Source: Nocardia flavorosea NBRC 108225 (lineage in GTDB: Bacteria; Actinomycetota; Actinomycetes; Mycobacteriales; Mycobacteriaceae). Taken from it: DNA of 64,000 nucleotides. How positions within the stretch are numbered: position 1 is the first letter of the stretch; each line of letters starts with the position of its first letter. Below the pieces are notes generated by a model. It ran no database searches. It saw nothing but the letters and a program-made list of their open reading frames with translations, and was not told the DNA's origin. Location of the stretch: contig NZ_BDCG01000013.1 in NCBI RefSeq assembly GCF_001613385.1, positions 62,001-126,000 of the forward strand. Direction: 5' to 3'. Shown here piece after piece: positions 8,405-18,416 of this stretch. Both the position numbers and the translations under genes were made by a program.

Positions 8405-8817
8405 CACGCCGGTCGAGCCGCCTGAGCGCCGGAACGCTGGTACTTGATTGCGAAGGGCTGTCCAAATGGGTAAGCGCCGACCCACGAGTAACGGCCTACG
8501 TCCGTGAGGCGCAAGACAACGATCTGCGCGTCATCGTCAGCGCCCTCACTCCCATCGAAGCGTTCGACGTGCGATCGAACAGCAACCGACTGCGCTGGCA
8601 CCTATCCCGCCTGCGGATCGAGCCGGTGACCGACGAGATCTCGTTCCACGCCATGGAACTGCTGCGTACTGCAGGCTTACACGGTCACAAATATGCCATC
8701 GACGCGGTAGTCGCCGCCACTGCCCTCCGCGCAGTGAAACCCGTTGCCATCCTCACCTCGGATGTCGACGATATGGTGCAGCTCTGCGGTAAGCGGGTAC
8801 GCGCACTCGGGGTATGA
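8401..8817 (+). CDS. vapC: VapC-type PIN-domain toxin (ribonuclease)
   Basis: A 138-residue PIN domain. Four acidic positions of the active site can be seen: LVLDCEGL (Asp near 16), TPIEAFD (Glu near 53), YAIDAVVA (Asp near 98) and SDVDDM (Asp near 117). PIN toxins bind magnesium and cut specific RNAs, often tRNA or rRNA, to halt growth. Translation starts at GTG 8401, coupled to the antitoxin. The gene converges on glnE. All catalytic residues are present, so the pair is probably functional. Confidence 0.82.
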   Translation: MTRRSSRLSAGTLVLDCEGLSKWVSADPRVTAYVREAQDNDLRVIVSALTPIEAFDVRSNSNRLRWHLSRLRIEPVTDEISFHAMELLRTAGLHGHKYAIDAVVAATALRAVKPVAILTSDVDDMVQLCGKRVRALGV

Positions 8818-8852
8818 GTCGGTCCAGGTACGTGCCACGGACCATACGAGGG

Positions 8853-11800
8853 TCAGACGCCGAAGACTCGTTCCACCACCCGGCGCGCCCGCCGGGTGAT
8901 CCGCAGATAGTTGTCCAGGAATTCCCCGCCGTCGTCACTGGGCCAGCCGGCCACCCGCGCCACCGCGGACAGGGTGCGGCCCGGTGCGGGCAGCTGGTCA
9001 CTGGGTTTGCCGCGTACCAGAACCAGGGCGTTGCGGGCCGCGGTGGCGGTCAGCCAGGACTGCCGGAGTAGATCGGTGTCCTCGGTGCCGAGCAGTTCGT
9101 GGCTCGCGATGACGTCCAGCGCTTCCAGGGTGGAGGTGTTGTGCAGTTCCGGGATCTCGTGCGCATACCGCAACTGCAGCAGCTGCACCGTCCATTCGAT
9201 ATCGGCGAGGCCGCCGCGACCCAGTTTGGTGTGGGTGGCGGGGTCGGCGCCGCGGGGTAGCCGTTCGGAATCCACCCGGGCCTTGATCCGCCGGATCTCG
9301 CGTACCGCGTCGGCCGAGACACCACCGGCCGGGTAGCGCACCGGATCGATCGTGTGCAGGAATCGCAGCCCGAGGTCTTGATCGCCGCACACCTGATGGG
9401 CCCGCAGCAGCGCCTGCACTTCCCAGGGCTGCGCCCATTGGCGGTAGTAGGCGTCGTAGGCCGTGAGCGTGCGCACCAGCGGCCCGCTACGACCCTCGGG
9501 ACGTAGGCCGGCGTCGACCTGTAGCGGCGGGTCGGTACTGGGTGCGCCGAGTAGTTTCTGCACCTGTTCGGCGATACCGTTGGCCCATTTCACCGCGACG
9601 TGTTCGTCCTCGCCCGGCCGCGGGTCGCAGACGAACAGCACATCGGCGTCCGATCCGTAGCCCAGTTCCATTCCGCCGAGCCGGCCCATTCCGATCACCG
9701 CGAAATCCGCGGGCGCGGGGGATCCGCGTTCGGCGGCACTGGCACGGATCACCGCCCGCAGCGAGGCCTCGAGCACCGCCACCCAGACCGAGGACAACGC
9801 GGCGCAGACCTGCGGGACATCGAGCAGCCCCAGCAGATCCGCCGAGGCCACCCGGGCCAGTTCGTGCCGGCGCAGCGAACGGGCGGTCGCCACGGCACGT
9901 TTCGGGTCGTCGTAGCGGTCGGCGGCGGTGAGGATACTGCCTGCCACATCCGCGGGCTGGGGGCGCAGCAGCAGCGGGCCCTCGGGGCCGTCGGCGAACA
10001 TCCGGATGGTTTCGGGCGCGTTGATCAGCAGATCGGGCAGGTATGCCGAGGAACCCAGCACCATCATCAGCCGCTGCCCCACCGCGCCTTCGTCGCGCAG
10101 CACCCGCAGATACCAGTCCTGGTCGTTCAGGCCTTCCGACACCCGCCGGTAGGCGAGCAGGCCGGCGTCGGGGTCGGGAGTATCGCCGAGCCAGGCCAGC
10201 AGGGTCGGCAGCAGTAGCGCCTGGATCCGGCCCTTCCGGGAGATACCGCTGGTGAGGGCCCGCAGATGGCCCAGGGCATGTTCCGGGTCGGCGTAGCCGA
10301 GCGCGGCGAGCTGGCGGACGGCGGCGTCGGGACCGAGCCGTAACGCGGCCGATTCGATACTGGCCACCGATTCCAGCAGCGGGCGATAGAAGAGTTTGGT
10401 GTGCAGACGCCGGATCCGGCTGGTGTTGCGGCGCAACTCCACCTGCAGGACACCGGCGGCATCGCGTTTACCGTCGGGCCGGATATGCGCGGCCCGGGCC
10501 AGCCAGCGCATACCTTCCTCGTCGTCGGCGGCGGGCAGGGTGTGGGTGCGTTTGAGCCGCTGCAGTTGCAGCCGGTGCTCCAGCAACCGCAGGAATTCGT
10601 AGGAGGCGGTGAGGTTGGCGGCATCCTCGCGACCCACATAGCCGCGCGCGGCCAGCGCGGCCAGCGCTTCCACGGTGCCCTGTACATGCAGTTTCGGATC
10701 GACCCGGCCGTGAACGAGCTGCAGGAGCTGCACCGCGAACTCCACATCGCGCAGGCTGCCGCTGCCCAGTTTCAGCTCCCGGTCCCGCAGGTCCTCGGGC
10801 ACCAGATCCTCCACGCGGCGCCGCATGGCCTGCACATCGGGAACGAAATCCGGACGTTCGGAGGCGGTCCACACCATCGCGCCGGTGGCCGCACGGTACT
10901 GCTCCCCCAGTTCCAGATCGCCGGTCATCGGCCGCGCCTTGAGCAGCGCCTGGAACTCCCAGGTCCGCGCCCAGCGCTGGTAGTAGGCCAGATGGGAGTC
11001 GAGGGTGCGGACGAGGGCGCCGGCCTTGCCCTCGGGCCGCAACGCCGCGTCCACCTCGAAGAACGCGGAACTGCCGACGGTCATCATCTCCGCGGCCAGG
11101 CGGGTGGCGGTGGCGTCGGCGGGTTCGGCGACGAACACGATATCGACATCGCTGACGTAGTTGAGTTCGCAGGCCCCGCTCTTGCCCATGGCGATAACGG
11201 CCAGCCGCACCGGGCACGGTTCGTCACGGCACACCCGCGCCACCGCCACCGCGAGCGCGGTGGTGAGCGCCGCATCGGCCAGCGCCGTGAGTTGGCGCCC
11301 CACCACCTCGTACGGGATGACCGGCTCGTCTTCCACGGTCGCGGCCAGATCGACGGCGGCCAGCAGCATCAGCTGATCGCGGTAGCGTTTTCGCAGCGCG
11401 GCCACCACTTCGGGCCCGGATTCGGTGGCGCGGAACAACATCGGCGAAGCGTTGGGCCCGGTTTCCGGCTCGGCGCCGACCACCGCGAGCAGATCGGCGA
11501 TCACAACGTCGCGGTCGGGTAGTTCTTCGCGGCGCAGCATCGTCCAGGACCGCGGATCGGCCACCAGGTGATCACCGAACGCGGTGGAGGAACCGATGAG
11601 CGCGAACAACCTTGCCCGCAGGGTCGGCTCGGCACGGATCGCGGAATCCAAGCTGTCCCAATCGCTTCCGAGGGATTCCCGGATCCGGATCAGGGTGGCG
11701 AGGGCGAGATCGGCATCGGGTGCGCGCGACAGCGCCCACAGCACCGCGATGCTCTCGACATTGTCCCAGCCGAGGGTTGTCAGCGATTCGGCGGCCGTCG

Positions 11801-11864
11801 GCTCGAGTAATCCGAGCCGGCCGGCGCGGGGGACGGCGGACCGGGCGGACGGTGGGCGGACCAT
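8853..11864 (-). CDS. glnE: Glutamine synthetase adenylyltransferase/deadenylase
   Basis: A 1003-residue bifunctional enzyme that adds AMP to and removes it from a tyrosine of glutamine synthetase. Two nucleotidyltransferase domains are seen: an N-terminal one with [20 protein letters not shown] near residue 226-243 (deadenylylase) and a C-terminal one with [20 protein letters not shown] near 720-740 (adenylylase), each followed by a helical GlnD-PII-uridylyltransferase-like region. Length fits the family (about 950-1000). It lies 56 bp downstream of glnA2 on the same strand, as in mycobacteria, so the modifying enzyme is probably co-transcribed with a synthetase. Confidence 0.96.
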   Translation of the reverse strand: MVRPPSARSAVPRAGRLGLLEPTAAESLTTLGWDNVESIAVLWALSRAPDADLALATLIRIRESLGSDWDSLDSAIRAEPTLRARLFALIGSSTAFGDHLVADPRSWTMLRREELPDRDVVIADLLAVVGAEPETGPNASPMLFRATESGPEVVAALRKRYRDQLMLLAAVDLAATVEDEPVIPYEVVGRQLTALADAALTTALAVAVARVCRDEPCPVRLAVIAMGKSGACELNYVSDVDIVFVAEPADATATRLAAEMMTVGSSAFFEVDAALRPEGKAGALVRTLDSHLAYYQRWARTWEFQALLKARPMTGDLELGEQYRAATGAMVWTASERPDFVPDVQAMRRRVEDLVPEDLRDRELKLGSGSLRDVEFAVQLLQLVHGRVDPKLHVQGTVEALAALAARGYVGREDAANLTASYEFLRLLEHRLQLQRLKRTHTLPAADDEEGMRWLARAAHIRPDGKRDAAGVLQVELRRNTSRIRRLHTKLFYRPLLESVASIESAALRLGPDAAVRQLAALGYADPEHALGHLRALTSGISRKGRIQALLLPTLLAWLGDTPDPDAGLLAYRRVSEGLNDQDWYLRVLRDEGAVGQRLMMVLGSSAYLPDLLINAPETIRMFADGPEGPLLLRPQPADVAGSILTAADRYDDPKRAVATARSLRRHELARVASADLLGLLDVPQVCAALSSVWVAVLEASLRAVIRASAAERGSPAPADFAVIGMGRLGGMELGYGSDADVLFVCDPRPGEDEHVAVKWANGIAEQVQKLLGAPSTDPPLQVDAGLRPEGRSGPLVRTLTAYDAYYRQWAQPWEVQALLRAHQVCGDQDLGLRFLHTIDPVRYPAGGVSADAVREIRRIKARVDSERLPRGADPATHTKLGRGGLADIEWTVQLLQLRYAHEIPELHNTSTLEALDVIASHELLGTEDTDLLRQSWLTATAARNALVLVRGKPSDQLPAPGRTLSAVARVAGWPSDDGGEFLDNYLRITRRARRVVERVFGV

Positions 11865-11920
11865 GAGCCAAAGTTAACCGGTCCGCGCCGGCAAGTGTGC
11901 CGGACCCCACCGCCGCGTCG

Positions 11921-13258
11921 TTACAGGCCGAGGTACTCCTGCAGTTCGAACGGGGTCACCTGGGTCCGGTAGTCCGCCCATTCCCGGCGCTTGTTGCGCA
12001 GGAAGAAATCGAAGACGTGCTCCCCCAGCGTTTCGGCGACCAGTTCCGACCGCTCCATCGCCTTGAGCGCCTCGTCCAGCGTGCCGGGCAGTTCCTTGAA
12101 GCCCATGGCACGCCGTTCCGCGGCGGTGAGCGACCAGACGTCGTCCTCGGCTTCCGAGGGCAGTTCGTAGCCCTTCTCGACCCCCCGCAGGCCGGCGGCC
12201 AGAAGCACGGCGAAAGTGAGATAAGGGTTGCAGGCCGAATCGGGGCTGCGGATCTCGACCCGCCGCGACGAGGCCTTGTTCGGCGTGTACATCGGCACCC
12301 GGACCAGCGCGGACCGGTTGGAGCGGCCCCACGAGGCCGCCGTCGGCGCTTCACCGCCGTGGATGAGGCGCTTGTAGGAGTTCACCCATTGGTTGGTGAC
12401 AGCGCTGATCTCGTGCGCGTGTTCGAGAATGCCCGCGATGAAGGCCCGCGCGGTGCCCGAGAGGTTATCCGGATCGTCGGGGTCGGCGAACGCGTTCGCC
12501 TCGCCTTCGAACAGGCTCATATGCGTATGCATGGCCGACCCGGGGTGCTGGGAGAACGGTTTGGGCATGAATGTCGCGCGCACGCCCTCGTCGATCGCGA
12601 CTTCCTTGATCAGATAGCGGAAGGTCATCACGTTGTCGGCCATCGACAGCGCGTCGGCGTAGCGCAGATCGATCTCCTGCTGGCCGGGCGCGCCTTCGTG
12701 GTGGCTGAACTCCACCGAGATACCCATGGATTCGAGGGCGTCGATGGCGTGGCGCCGGAAGTTCGGGGCCGAATCGTGCACGGCCTGATCGAAGAACCCG
12801 CCGGTATCGGCGGGAACGGGCGGCTGTCCGTCGGCCTGGTTCTTCAGCAGGAAGAATTCGATCTCCGGATGCACGTAGCAGCTGAACCCGACATCACCGG
12901 CCTTGTTCAGCTGCCGCCGCAGAACGTGGCGCGGATCGGCCCACGACGGCGAACCGTCGGGCATGGTGATATCGCAGAACATCCGGGCGGAATGCTGATG
13001 CCCTTTGCTGGAGGCCCACGGCAGCACCTGGAAGGTGGAGGGATCGGGCCGGGCCACCATATCGGCCTCGGAGATCCGGGCGAACCCTTCGATGGCCGAT
13101 CCGTCGAATCCGATGCCCTCTTCGAAGGCCCCTTCGAGCTCGGCGGGCGCGATGGCGACGGACTTCAGATAGCCCAGCACATCGGTGAACCAGAGACGTA
13201 CGAATCGGATATCCCGCTCTTCGAGCGTCCGCAGCACGAATTCCTTCTGGCGATCCAT
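11921..13258 (-). CDS. glnA2: Type I glutamine synthetase (GlnA2 type)
   Basis: A 445-residue enzyme making glutamine from glutamate, ammonia and ATP. Visible hallmarks: GFDGSAIEGF (latch), FCDITMPDGSP, YVHPEIEFFLL, SHHEGAPGQQEIDLRY and GSAMHTHMSLF metal/substrate sites, and RSPDSACNPYL. It is very similar to the mycobacterial GlnA2 sequence I recall, and starts at the same MDRQKEFVLRTLEERDI, so ATG 13258 was chosen over an upstream GTG at 13276. At the position where adenylylated synthetases carry an N-L-Y-[DE]-L-P-P loop, this protein reads DDVWSLTAAERRAMGF without that tyrosine. Confidence 0.95.
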   Translation of the reverse strand: MDRQKEFVLRTLEERDIRFVRLWFTDVLGYLKSVAIAPAELEGAFEEGIGFDGSAIEGFARISEADMVARPDPSTFQVLPWASSKGHQHSARMFCDITMPDGSPSWADPRHVLRRQLNKAGDVGFSCYVHPEIEFFLLKNQADGQPPVPADTGGFFDQAVHDSAPNFRRHAIDALESMGISVEFSHHEGAPGQQEIDLRYADALSMADNVMTFRYLIKEVAIDEGVRATFMPKPFSQHPGSAMHTHMSLFEGEANAFADPDDPDNLSGTARAFIAGILEHAHEISAVTNQWVNSYKRLIHGGEAPTAASWGRSNRSALVRVPMYTPNKASSRRVEIRSPDSACNPYLTFAVLLAAGLRGVEKGYELPSEAEDDVWSLTAAERRAMGFKELPGTLDEALKAMERSELVAETLGEHVFDFFLRNKRREWADYRTQVTPFELQEYLGL

Positions 13259-13345
13259 GTCCGCGAGCGTAAGCACCTGGCGTTAAATCCGTGTTACATG
13301 GCGTGCTGCGCTGTGTGTCGGCTCCTCGGCGCGGCCGGGTACCGC

Positions 13346-14890
13346 TCAGCAGCGCAATCCCTCGGGCGGCGATTTCAGGTCGACCAGATAGCTGATCACC
13401 GCATCGTCGACGCAGGTCGCGCCGCCGTTGAAGACAACAGTGTGACTATCGCCCTCATGGGTGATCAAGGCGGCCCCGAGCTGCCCGGCCAGATCCACGC
13501 CCGCCTGGTAGGGCGTCGCCGGATCGCCTGTGGTGGAAACCACCACCGTCTGCGGCAGGCCTTCCACGGAGATCTCGTGCGGTTGGCTGGTGTTCGGGAC
13601 CGGCCAGCCCGCGCACAGCTCCAGCGGCGCCGCGCCGGTACCGCGGCCGTCGTCCAGGAAAGGGGCAGCCGCACGGTATTCGGTGTCCTGGCGCCCGGCC
13701 ACGGCCCGATCGGTGACTCGCGGATCGTCGACGCAACGGATCGCGTTGAAGGCATCGGTCAGGTTGCTGTAGCTGCCGTCGTCGCGGCGGCCGTTGTACA
13801 TATCGGCGAGCTGCAGCAGGGTGTCGCCGCGCCCCTGACTCAGTTCGGTGAGCGCGACGGTGAGCACCGGCCAGAAATCGGCGCTGTAGAGGGTCTGCTG
13901 GACGCCGGTGATCGCATCGTCGTAGCTGAGACCGCGAGGGTCGGTCGTGGCCGCGGGGGTATCCCGCAGGGGGTCCACCAGTTCCCGGAAACGGGGGATC
14001 ACCTGCCCGGGATCGGTGCCCAGCGGGCAGTCCGCCGATTTCACACAGTCCGCGGCATAGGTGTCGAAGGCCTGCTGGAACCCGGCCGCCTGGCGCAGCG
14101 ATTCCGCAACCGGATCCTGTGTGGGGTCGATGGCGCCGTCGAGGACCAGCGCCCGCACATTGCCCGGGAACTTCTCCGCATACGCCGTACCGAGCCGGGT
14201 GCCGTAGGAGTAACCCAGGTAGTTGAGCTTCGGATCGCCCAATACCGCGCGGATGATGTCCATATCCTGCACGACCTCACGGGTGCCGATATGGGCGAGC
14301 AGATCGGCCCCGGTGCGCGCCATACAGAGATCGGCGTATTCGCGGTTCTCGGCCTCGTCGGCGGCGATCCCCTCGGGCGTATTCGGTTCAGGTGTTTCGG
14401 CACGCTCGGCGTCGGCCTCCTGCGGCGTCAGGCAGGTCACCGCGGGGGTGGACGCGCCGACTCCGCGCGGATCGAAACCCACCCGGTCGAATCGTTCGGC
14501 CACCGGTGTGCCGCCGCCGATCGTGGCGGTGGACAGCCCCGACATCCCCGGTCCACCCGGGTTCAGCAACAGCGACCCGATCTTCGAGCCGGTCGCGCGC
14601 AGCCGCGACAGGGCCAGTTGCGCGGTCGGGCCGTCGGGGTCGGCATAGTCGATCGGCACCTCGATGCGCGCGCACTGCGTGGCCGGGGGCAGACTCTCCC
14701 CCGGCGCGACGTATCCGGCACAGGATTCCCATTGCGGTACCTGTTCGTAGAAACGGCTCAGCTCCGCCGGAACGGGCGCCGGGGGCGCCGTCGCTACCTC
14801 TTGCTCGTCCGCGCATCCCGCGACGAGGATCGCCACCGCCGCCAGCACACCCGCCGGCACTCCACACCGCCCACTCCGCACCGGCGCCAT
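13346..14890 (-). CDS. Secreted TAP-family protease lipoprotein (CaeA/Hip1-like)
   Basis: A 514-residue alpha/beta hydrolase with a lipoprotein signal: hydrophobic core GVLAAVAILVAGC, where the Cys is the lipidation site. The nucleophile is in GYSYGTRLGT, the oxyanion region in LLNPGGPGMSG, and the C-terminal TAP-like domain carries EGDSHTVVF with the catalytic His. The family (serine peptidase S33, tripeptidyl aminopeptidase/TAP) includes the mycobacterial cell-envelope protease pair Rv2223c/Rv2224c, which occupies the same place between glnA2 and panB. Here only one copy is present. ATG 14890 gives a normal-length signal peptide; an upstream GTG (14935) would lengthen it. Confidence 0.9.
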   Translation of the reverse strand: MAPVRSGRCGVPAGVLAAVAILVAGCADEQEVATAPPAPVPAELSRFYEQVPQWESCAGYVAPGESLPPATQCARIEVPIDYADPDGPTAQLALSRLRATGSKIGSLLLNPGGPGMSGLSTATIGGGTPVAERFDRVGFDPRGVGASTPAVTCLTPQEADAERAETPEPNTPEGIAADEAENREYADLCMARTGADLLAHIGTREVVQDMDIIRAVLGDPKLNYLGYSYGTRLGTAYAEKFPGNVRALVLDGAIDPTQDPVAESLRQAAGFQQAFDTYAADCVKSADCPLGTDPGQVIPRFRELVDPLRDTPAATTDPRGLSYDDAITGVQQTLYSADFWPVLTVALTELSQGRGDTLLQLADMYNGRRDDGSYSNLTDAFNAIRCVDDPRVTDRAVAGRQDTEYRAAAPFLDDGRGTGAAPLELCAGWPVPNTSQPHEISVEGLPQTVVVSTTGDPATPYQAGVDLAGQLGAALITHEGDSHTVVFNGGATCVDDAVISYLVDLKSPPEGLRC

Positions 14891-15035
14891 GCTAGCGCCA
14901 CCAGTGCCCACCACCGTGGATGTGACCAACCGCACCAGGTCGCGGGGTTAGTTCCGGCTCCGTCGCGGGTGCACACTGGTAGGCGTCACACCCACCCGGG
15001 GACCCGGTCAGGGCCTCGAGGAGACGAAAGGGACG

Positions 15036-15929
15036 ATGATGCCCGAATCATCAGCCATGCCCGATTCCACCGCGGAGACGCCCGCCTACGGCGCCGCGAA
15101 ATCTCCCGGTGCCGCGGACTCCGCGAAACCGGCCCGCCGGCCGACCCGCGTCCAGCATCTACAGCAGATGAAGGCGACGGGCGAACGCTGGGCCATGCTC
15201 ACCGCCTACGACTACTCCACCGCCCGCCTCTTCGAAGAGGCCGGGATCCCGGTCCTGTTGATCGGCGATTCGGCCGCCAATGTGGTGTATGGGTACGACA
15301 CCACCGTGCCCGTCACCACCGACGAGCTGATCCCGCTGGTTCGGGGCGTGGTACGGGGTGCCCCGCACGCCCTGGTGGTCGCCGACCTCCCGTTCGGCAG
15401 CTACGAGAGCTCCCCCGAACAGGCGCTCGCGACCGCCACCCGGTTCATGAAGGAGGGCGGCGCACATGCGGTGAAACTGGAGGGCGGCGAACGCGTCGCC
15501 GATCAGATCGCCCTGCTCACCGCCGCCGGTATCCCGGTGATGGCGCATATCGGATTCACTCCGCAGAGCGTCAACACCCTCGGTGGTTTCCGGGTCCAGG
15601 GCCGCGGCGCAGGCGCCGAAGGCCTGCTGACCGACGCGATCGCGGTGCAGGCCGCGGGCGCGTTCTCGGTGGTGATGGAAATGGTGCCCGCCGAGGTCGC
15701 CGGCCAGGTCACCCGGAAGCTGACCATCCCGACCATCGGTATCGGCGCGGGTGCCGACTGCGACGCCCAGGTACTGGTCTGGCAGGACATGGCCGGGTAC
15801 ACCAGCGGCAAGACCGCGAAGTTCGTGAAGCGGTTCGCCGCCGTGGGTGACGAGCTGCGCACGGCCGCCGCCGCATACGCCGACGAGGTGCGCAGCGGTA
15901 CATTCCCGGGGCCCGAGCACAGCTTCTGA
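15036..15929 (+). CDS. panB: 3-methyl-2-oxobutanoate hydroxymethyltransferase
   Basis: A 297-residue cytoplasmic enzyme, first committed step of pantothenate (vitamin B5) synthesis: it transfers a hydroxymethyl group from methylene-tetrahydrofolate to ketoisovalerate. Family motifs are present: [34 protein letters not shown] (magnesium-binding Asp), [16 protein letters not shown] and PTIGIGAG. The first 40 residues are a low-complexity extension also found in other Mycobacteriales. GAGGAGACGAAAGGG precedes the start. No other pan gene is nearby; the gene stands alone, divergent from the TAP protease. Confidence 0.96.
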   Translation: MMPESSAMPDSTAETPAYGAAKSPGAADSAKPARRPTRVQHLQQMKATGERWAMLTAYDYSTARLFEEAGIPVLLIGDSAANVVYGYDTTVPVTTDELIPLVRGVVRGAPHALVVADLPFGSYESSPEQALATATRFMKEGGAHAVKLEGGERVADQIALLTAAGIPVMAHIGFTPQSVNTLGGFRVQGRGAGAEGLLTDAIAVQAAGAFSVVMEMVPAEVAGQVTRKLTIPTIGIGAGADCDAQVLVWQDMAGYTSGKTAKFVKRFAAVGDELRTAAAAYADEVRSGTFPGPEHSF

Positions 15930-16019
15930 GCCCGCGTCCGGGCCGGAGCGGCTTCCCACCTCTGCCGGAGATGGCAAACTCGGTGTCGAGAAGTTTTCGA
16001 CTCGAGTACAGAGGTACTG

Positions 16020-16481
16020 ATGCGGCAACGCGCTTGGACAACCGTTCGGACGGCACGGGGCGCCCTGATGGTGGCGGGAGTGTGCGGGGCGGCACTGCTC
16101 ACCGCATGCGGCGGTGTGCAGACCGGTTCACCGACCGCGAGCACCCCCGGCTCTTCCGCCACCACGAGCGCGACCGCCGCACCGACCGGCGCCGCCCCCG
16201 CCACCCCTCTCGAAGTTTCGGACAAGGCGGCGCAGAACCTGTGCGACATGATGGAACCGGAGCTGTCGAACTGGCGGGTTCAGGGGCCGACGATCGGCCG
16301 GATCGGTTTGAACCTCATGGCACACGAATGGGCGCTCACCAACGGTGTGGGGAATCAGCAACTGCTGGGTGATACGGCGGTTGTCGACCGGAGTACCTCC
16401 GCCGCCTGCCCGGATGTGCGGACCCAGGCCCTCGAAGCGCTCGAGCTGCCCGAACTGGCAGCCGGCGTGCTGACGCTGTGA
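16020..16481 (+). CDS. Hypothetical lipoprotein
   Basis: 153 residues. A signal peptide (basic head, then GALMVAGVCGAALLTACGG) ends in a lipobox with Cys near 30, followed by a Thr/Ser/Pro/Ala-rich linker to about residue 62 and a compact helical domain of about 90 residues containing CDMMEPELSNWRVQG and two further cysteines. No function is recognised. It is coupled to the next gene: its TGA shares a base with the pip ATG. Small lipoproteins of this form are common in Nocardia cell envelopes. Confidence 0.75.
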   Translation: MRQRAWTTVRTARGALMVAGVCGAALLTACGGVQTGSPTASTPGSSATTSATAAPTGAAPATPLEVSDKAAQNLCDMMEPELSNWRVQGPTIGRIGLNLMAHEWALTNGVGNQQLLGDTAVVDRSTSAACPDVRTQALEALELPELAAGVLTL

Positions 16482-17446
16482 TGCGCACGCTGTATCCCCC
16501 GGTCGAACCGTACGACCGGGGCATGCTCGAGGTCGGCGACGGTCAGGCGATCTATTGGGAGACCAGCGGTAACCCGGCCGGTAAACCCGCGGTATTCCTG
16601 CACGGCGGCCCGGGCGGCGGCACCTCCGCGCTCCACCGCCGCTACTTCGACCCGGAACGCTATCGGATCGTGCTGCTGGATCAGCGCGGCTGCGGGAATT
16701 CCACGCCGCATATCGCCGACGGCGCCGATCTGTCGGTGAACACCACGGCGCACCTGATCGCCGATATCGAGGCGGTGCGTGCCGAACTCGGAATCGATCG
16801 ATGGCTGGTCTTCGGCGGTTCCTGGGGTTCGACCCTGTCGCTGGCCTACGCGCAGAAGTATCCGCACCACGTGACCGAACTGGTGTTGCGCGGGATATTC
16901 CTGCTGCGCCGCAAGGAAATCGACTGGTACTACAACGGCAGCGCGGGATACGTGTACCCGGACGAATGGGAGAAATTCCTGGCCCCCGTCCCCGCCGCCG
17001 AACGCGACGGCGACCTGGTGGAGGCCTACCACCGGTTACTGCACTCCGCCGACCCGGATATCGCGACCGCGGCCGCCGTCGCCTGGTCCACCTGGGAAGC
17101 CGCGACCAGTTCGCTGCGCCCCGACCCCGCCCGGACGGCCGATGCCGGGGATCCTCGTTTCGCGCTGGCCTTCGCCCGGATCGAGAACCATTATTTCCGG
17201 CACGGCGGTTTCCTCGACGAGGGACAACTGCTGCGCGATATCGGTGCGCTAACCGAGATCCCGGGCGTTATCGTGCAGGGCCGCCACGATATCGTCTGCC
17301 CGGCGGTCAGCGCATGGGATCTGCACCGGGCCTGGCCGCATTCGCAGCTGCGGATCGTCGACGATGCCGGGCATTCGGCCACCGAACCCGGAATTGTGCA
17401 TCATCTCGTCGAGGCCACCGATACTTTCGCGGCGGTTACCGGATGA
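16481..17446 (+). CDS. pip: Prolyl iminopeptidase
   Basis: A 321-residue alpha/beta hydrolase of peptidase family S33 that removes N-terminal proline. Signature: PAVFLHGGPGGGTS (oxyanion), LLDQRGCGNSTPH, nucleophile in VFGGSWGSTLSLAYA, Asp in VQGRHDIVCP and His in DAGHSATEPG. ATG 16481 overlaps the stop of the lipoprotein gene, and its own stop overlaps the following ATG, so three genes form one operon. A GTG one codon earlier is possible. Substrate preference cannot be told. Confidence 0.92.
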   Translation: MRTLYPPVEPYDRGMLEVGDGQAIYWETSGNPAGKPAVFLHGGPGGGTSALHRRYFDPERYRIVLLDQRGCGNSTPHIADGADLSVNTTAHLIADIEAVRAELGIDRWLVFGGSWGSTLSLAYAQKYPHHVTELVLRGIFLLRRKEIDWYYNGSAGYVYPDEWEKFLAPVPAAERDGDLVEAYHRLLHSADPDIATAAAVAWSTWEAATSSLRPDPARTADAGDPRFALAFARIENHYFRHGGFLDEGQLLRDIGALTEIPGVIVQGRHDIVCPAVSAWDLHRAWPHSQLRIVDDAGHSATEPGIVHHLVEATDTFAAVTG

Positions 17447-18324
17447 GCCCGGAACCCGGCACCGCCGGGGCCGCACTCACCGCCGCATTACGCGCCGATA
17501 TCGAACGGTTACTCGCAGCCGAACCCGAAGTCCGTGCCGACGCCGACGATTCGGTACACCAGATGCGGGTCGCGACCCGGCGGCTGCGCAGCGTGCTGCG
17601 TTCCTACAAACGACTGCTCGACCCCGACGCGGCCAACCGGATGCGCACCGAACTTGCCTGGCTCGCCGGGATTCTGGGGGTCGCCCGGGATGCGGAGGTC
17701 CGCGGTGCCCGATTCGCCGACCTGCTCGACCGGTATGCCGAAAAAGACTGCGCCGCATCGAAGCCCACGCGCAAACGGCTGGTCCGGGCAGAGCGCGATC
17801 GTTACCTCGCCGCGCACGGTGCGGTACTCACCGCCCTGGACAGCGCCCGGTATCGGGCAGTCCGCGGCGAGCTGAAGAAGTGGCGCAAACATCCACCGCT
17901 GCGTACCTCGGTGAGCGGTTCGCCCGCGGCCGAGGTTTTCGATGCCGTACTGCGGGCCGACCGTAAACGAGTGCGCCGTCTGGTGCGCGCCGAACCGACC
18001 GCGGCACCCGCCGACCGGGTCGAACTGCTCCACGATATCCGCACGAGCGCCAAGCGGTTACGCTACTCCTGCGAGGCGGCGGAAGCAGTACTGAACGAGT
18101 TCGCGGCGGGTCTGGGCGGGCGGGCCAAACATCTGCAGACCGTACTCGGCGACCATCGCGACGCGGTCGAATCGTATGACGCCCTGCGCGCCCACGCCGC
18201 CGCCGCGCACGCCGCCGGTGAGGACACTCGGCTGTACGAAACCCTGGCCGATGCCGAGGACACCGCAGCCGGCCGCTGCCTGGCTCAGTACCCGGCGGCC
18301 GCGGCGGCCATCGACAAGTCCTGA
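17443..18324 (+). CDS. CHAD domain protein
   Basis: A 293-residue all-helical protein. The conserved histidine helices are visible: DDSVHQMRVATRRLRSVLRS near residue 35 and ELLHDIRTSAKRLRYSCEA near 195. CHAD domains bind polyphosphate through a basic surface. The mycobacterial protein at this position (Rv2226) has, as I recall, an N-terminal CYTH triphosphatase domain as well; here it is missing and the gene instead begins with a 4-bp overlap on pip. A strong terminator follows, ending the operon. Confidence 0.88.
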   Translation: MSPEPGTAGAALTAALRADIERLLAAEPEVRADADDSVHQMRVATRRLRSVLRSYKRLLDPDAANRMRTELAWLAGILGVARDAEVRGARFADLLDRYAEKDCAASKPTRKRLVRAERDRYLAAHGAVLTALDSARYRAVRGELKKWRKHPPLRTSVSGSPAAEVFDAVLRADRKRVRRLVRAEPTAAPADRVELLHDIRTSAKRLRYSCEAAEAVLNEFAAGLGGRAKHLQTVLGDHRDAVESYDALRAHAAAAHAAGEDTRLYETLADAEDTAAGRCLAQYPAAAAAIDKS

Positions 18325-18359
18325 GCCGGCCCCACCGCGACTGTCCGAGGAATACAGAC

Positions 18360-18398
18360 GGCTCGGGCCGGTACCGAGTTCCGGTACCGGCCCGAGCC
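18360..18398. terminator. Strong bidirectional terminator hairpin
   Basis: Perfect 16-bp arms (GGCTCGGGCCGGTACC and its complement) around a 7-base loop, followed by GCGAAAAG. It sits between the CHAD gene and a facing secreted-protein gene. Confidence 0.85.
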
Positions 18399-18416
18399 GC
18401 GAAAAGCGTTGCCGCG

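Noticed and set aside
8818-8852. Weak inverted repeat between vapC and glnE as terminator
   Set aside because: Arms are only 5 bp with interruptions; not listed.
11897-15850. A very long open frame (over 1300 codons) on the plus strand opposite glnA2 and the TAP protease
   Set aside because: It is the high-GC antisense frame of two well-recognised genes; its translation is low-complexity Arg/His/Gly-rich with no domain.
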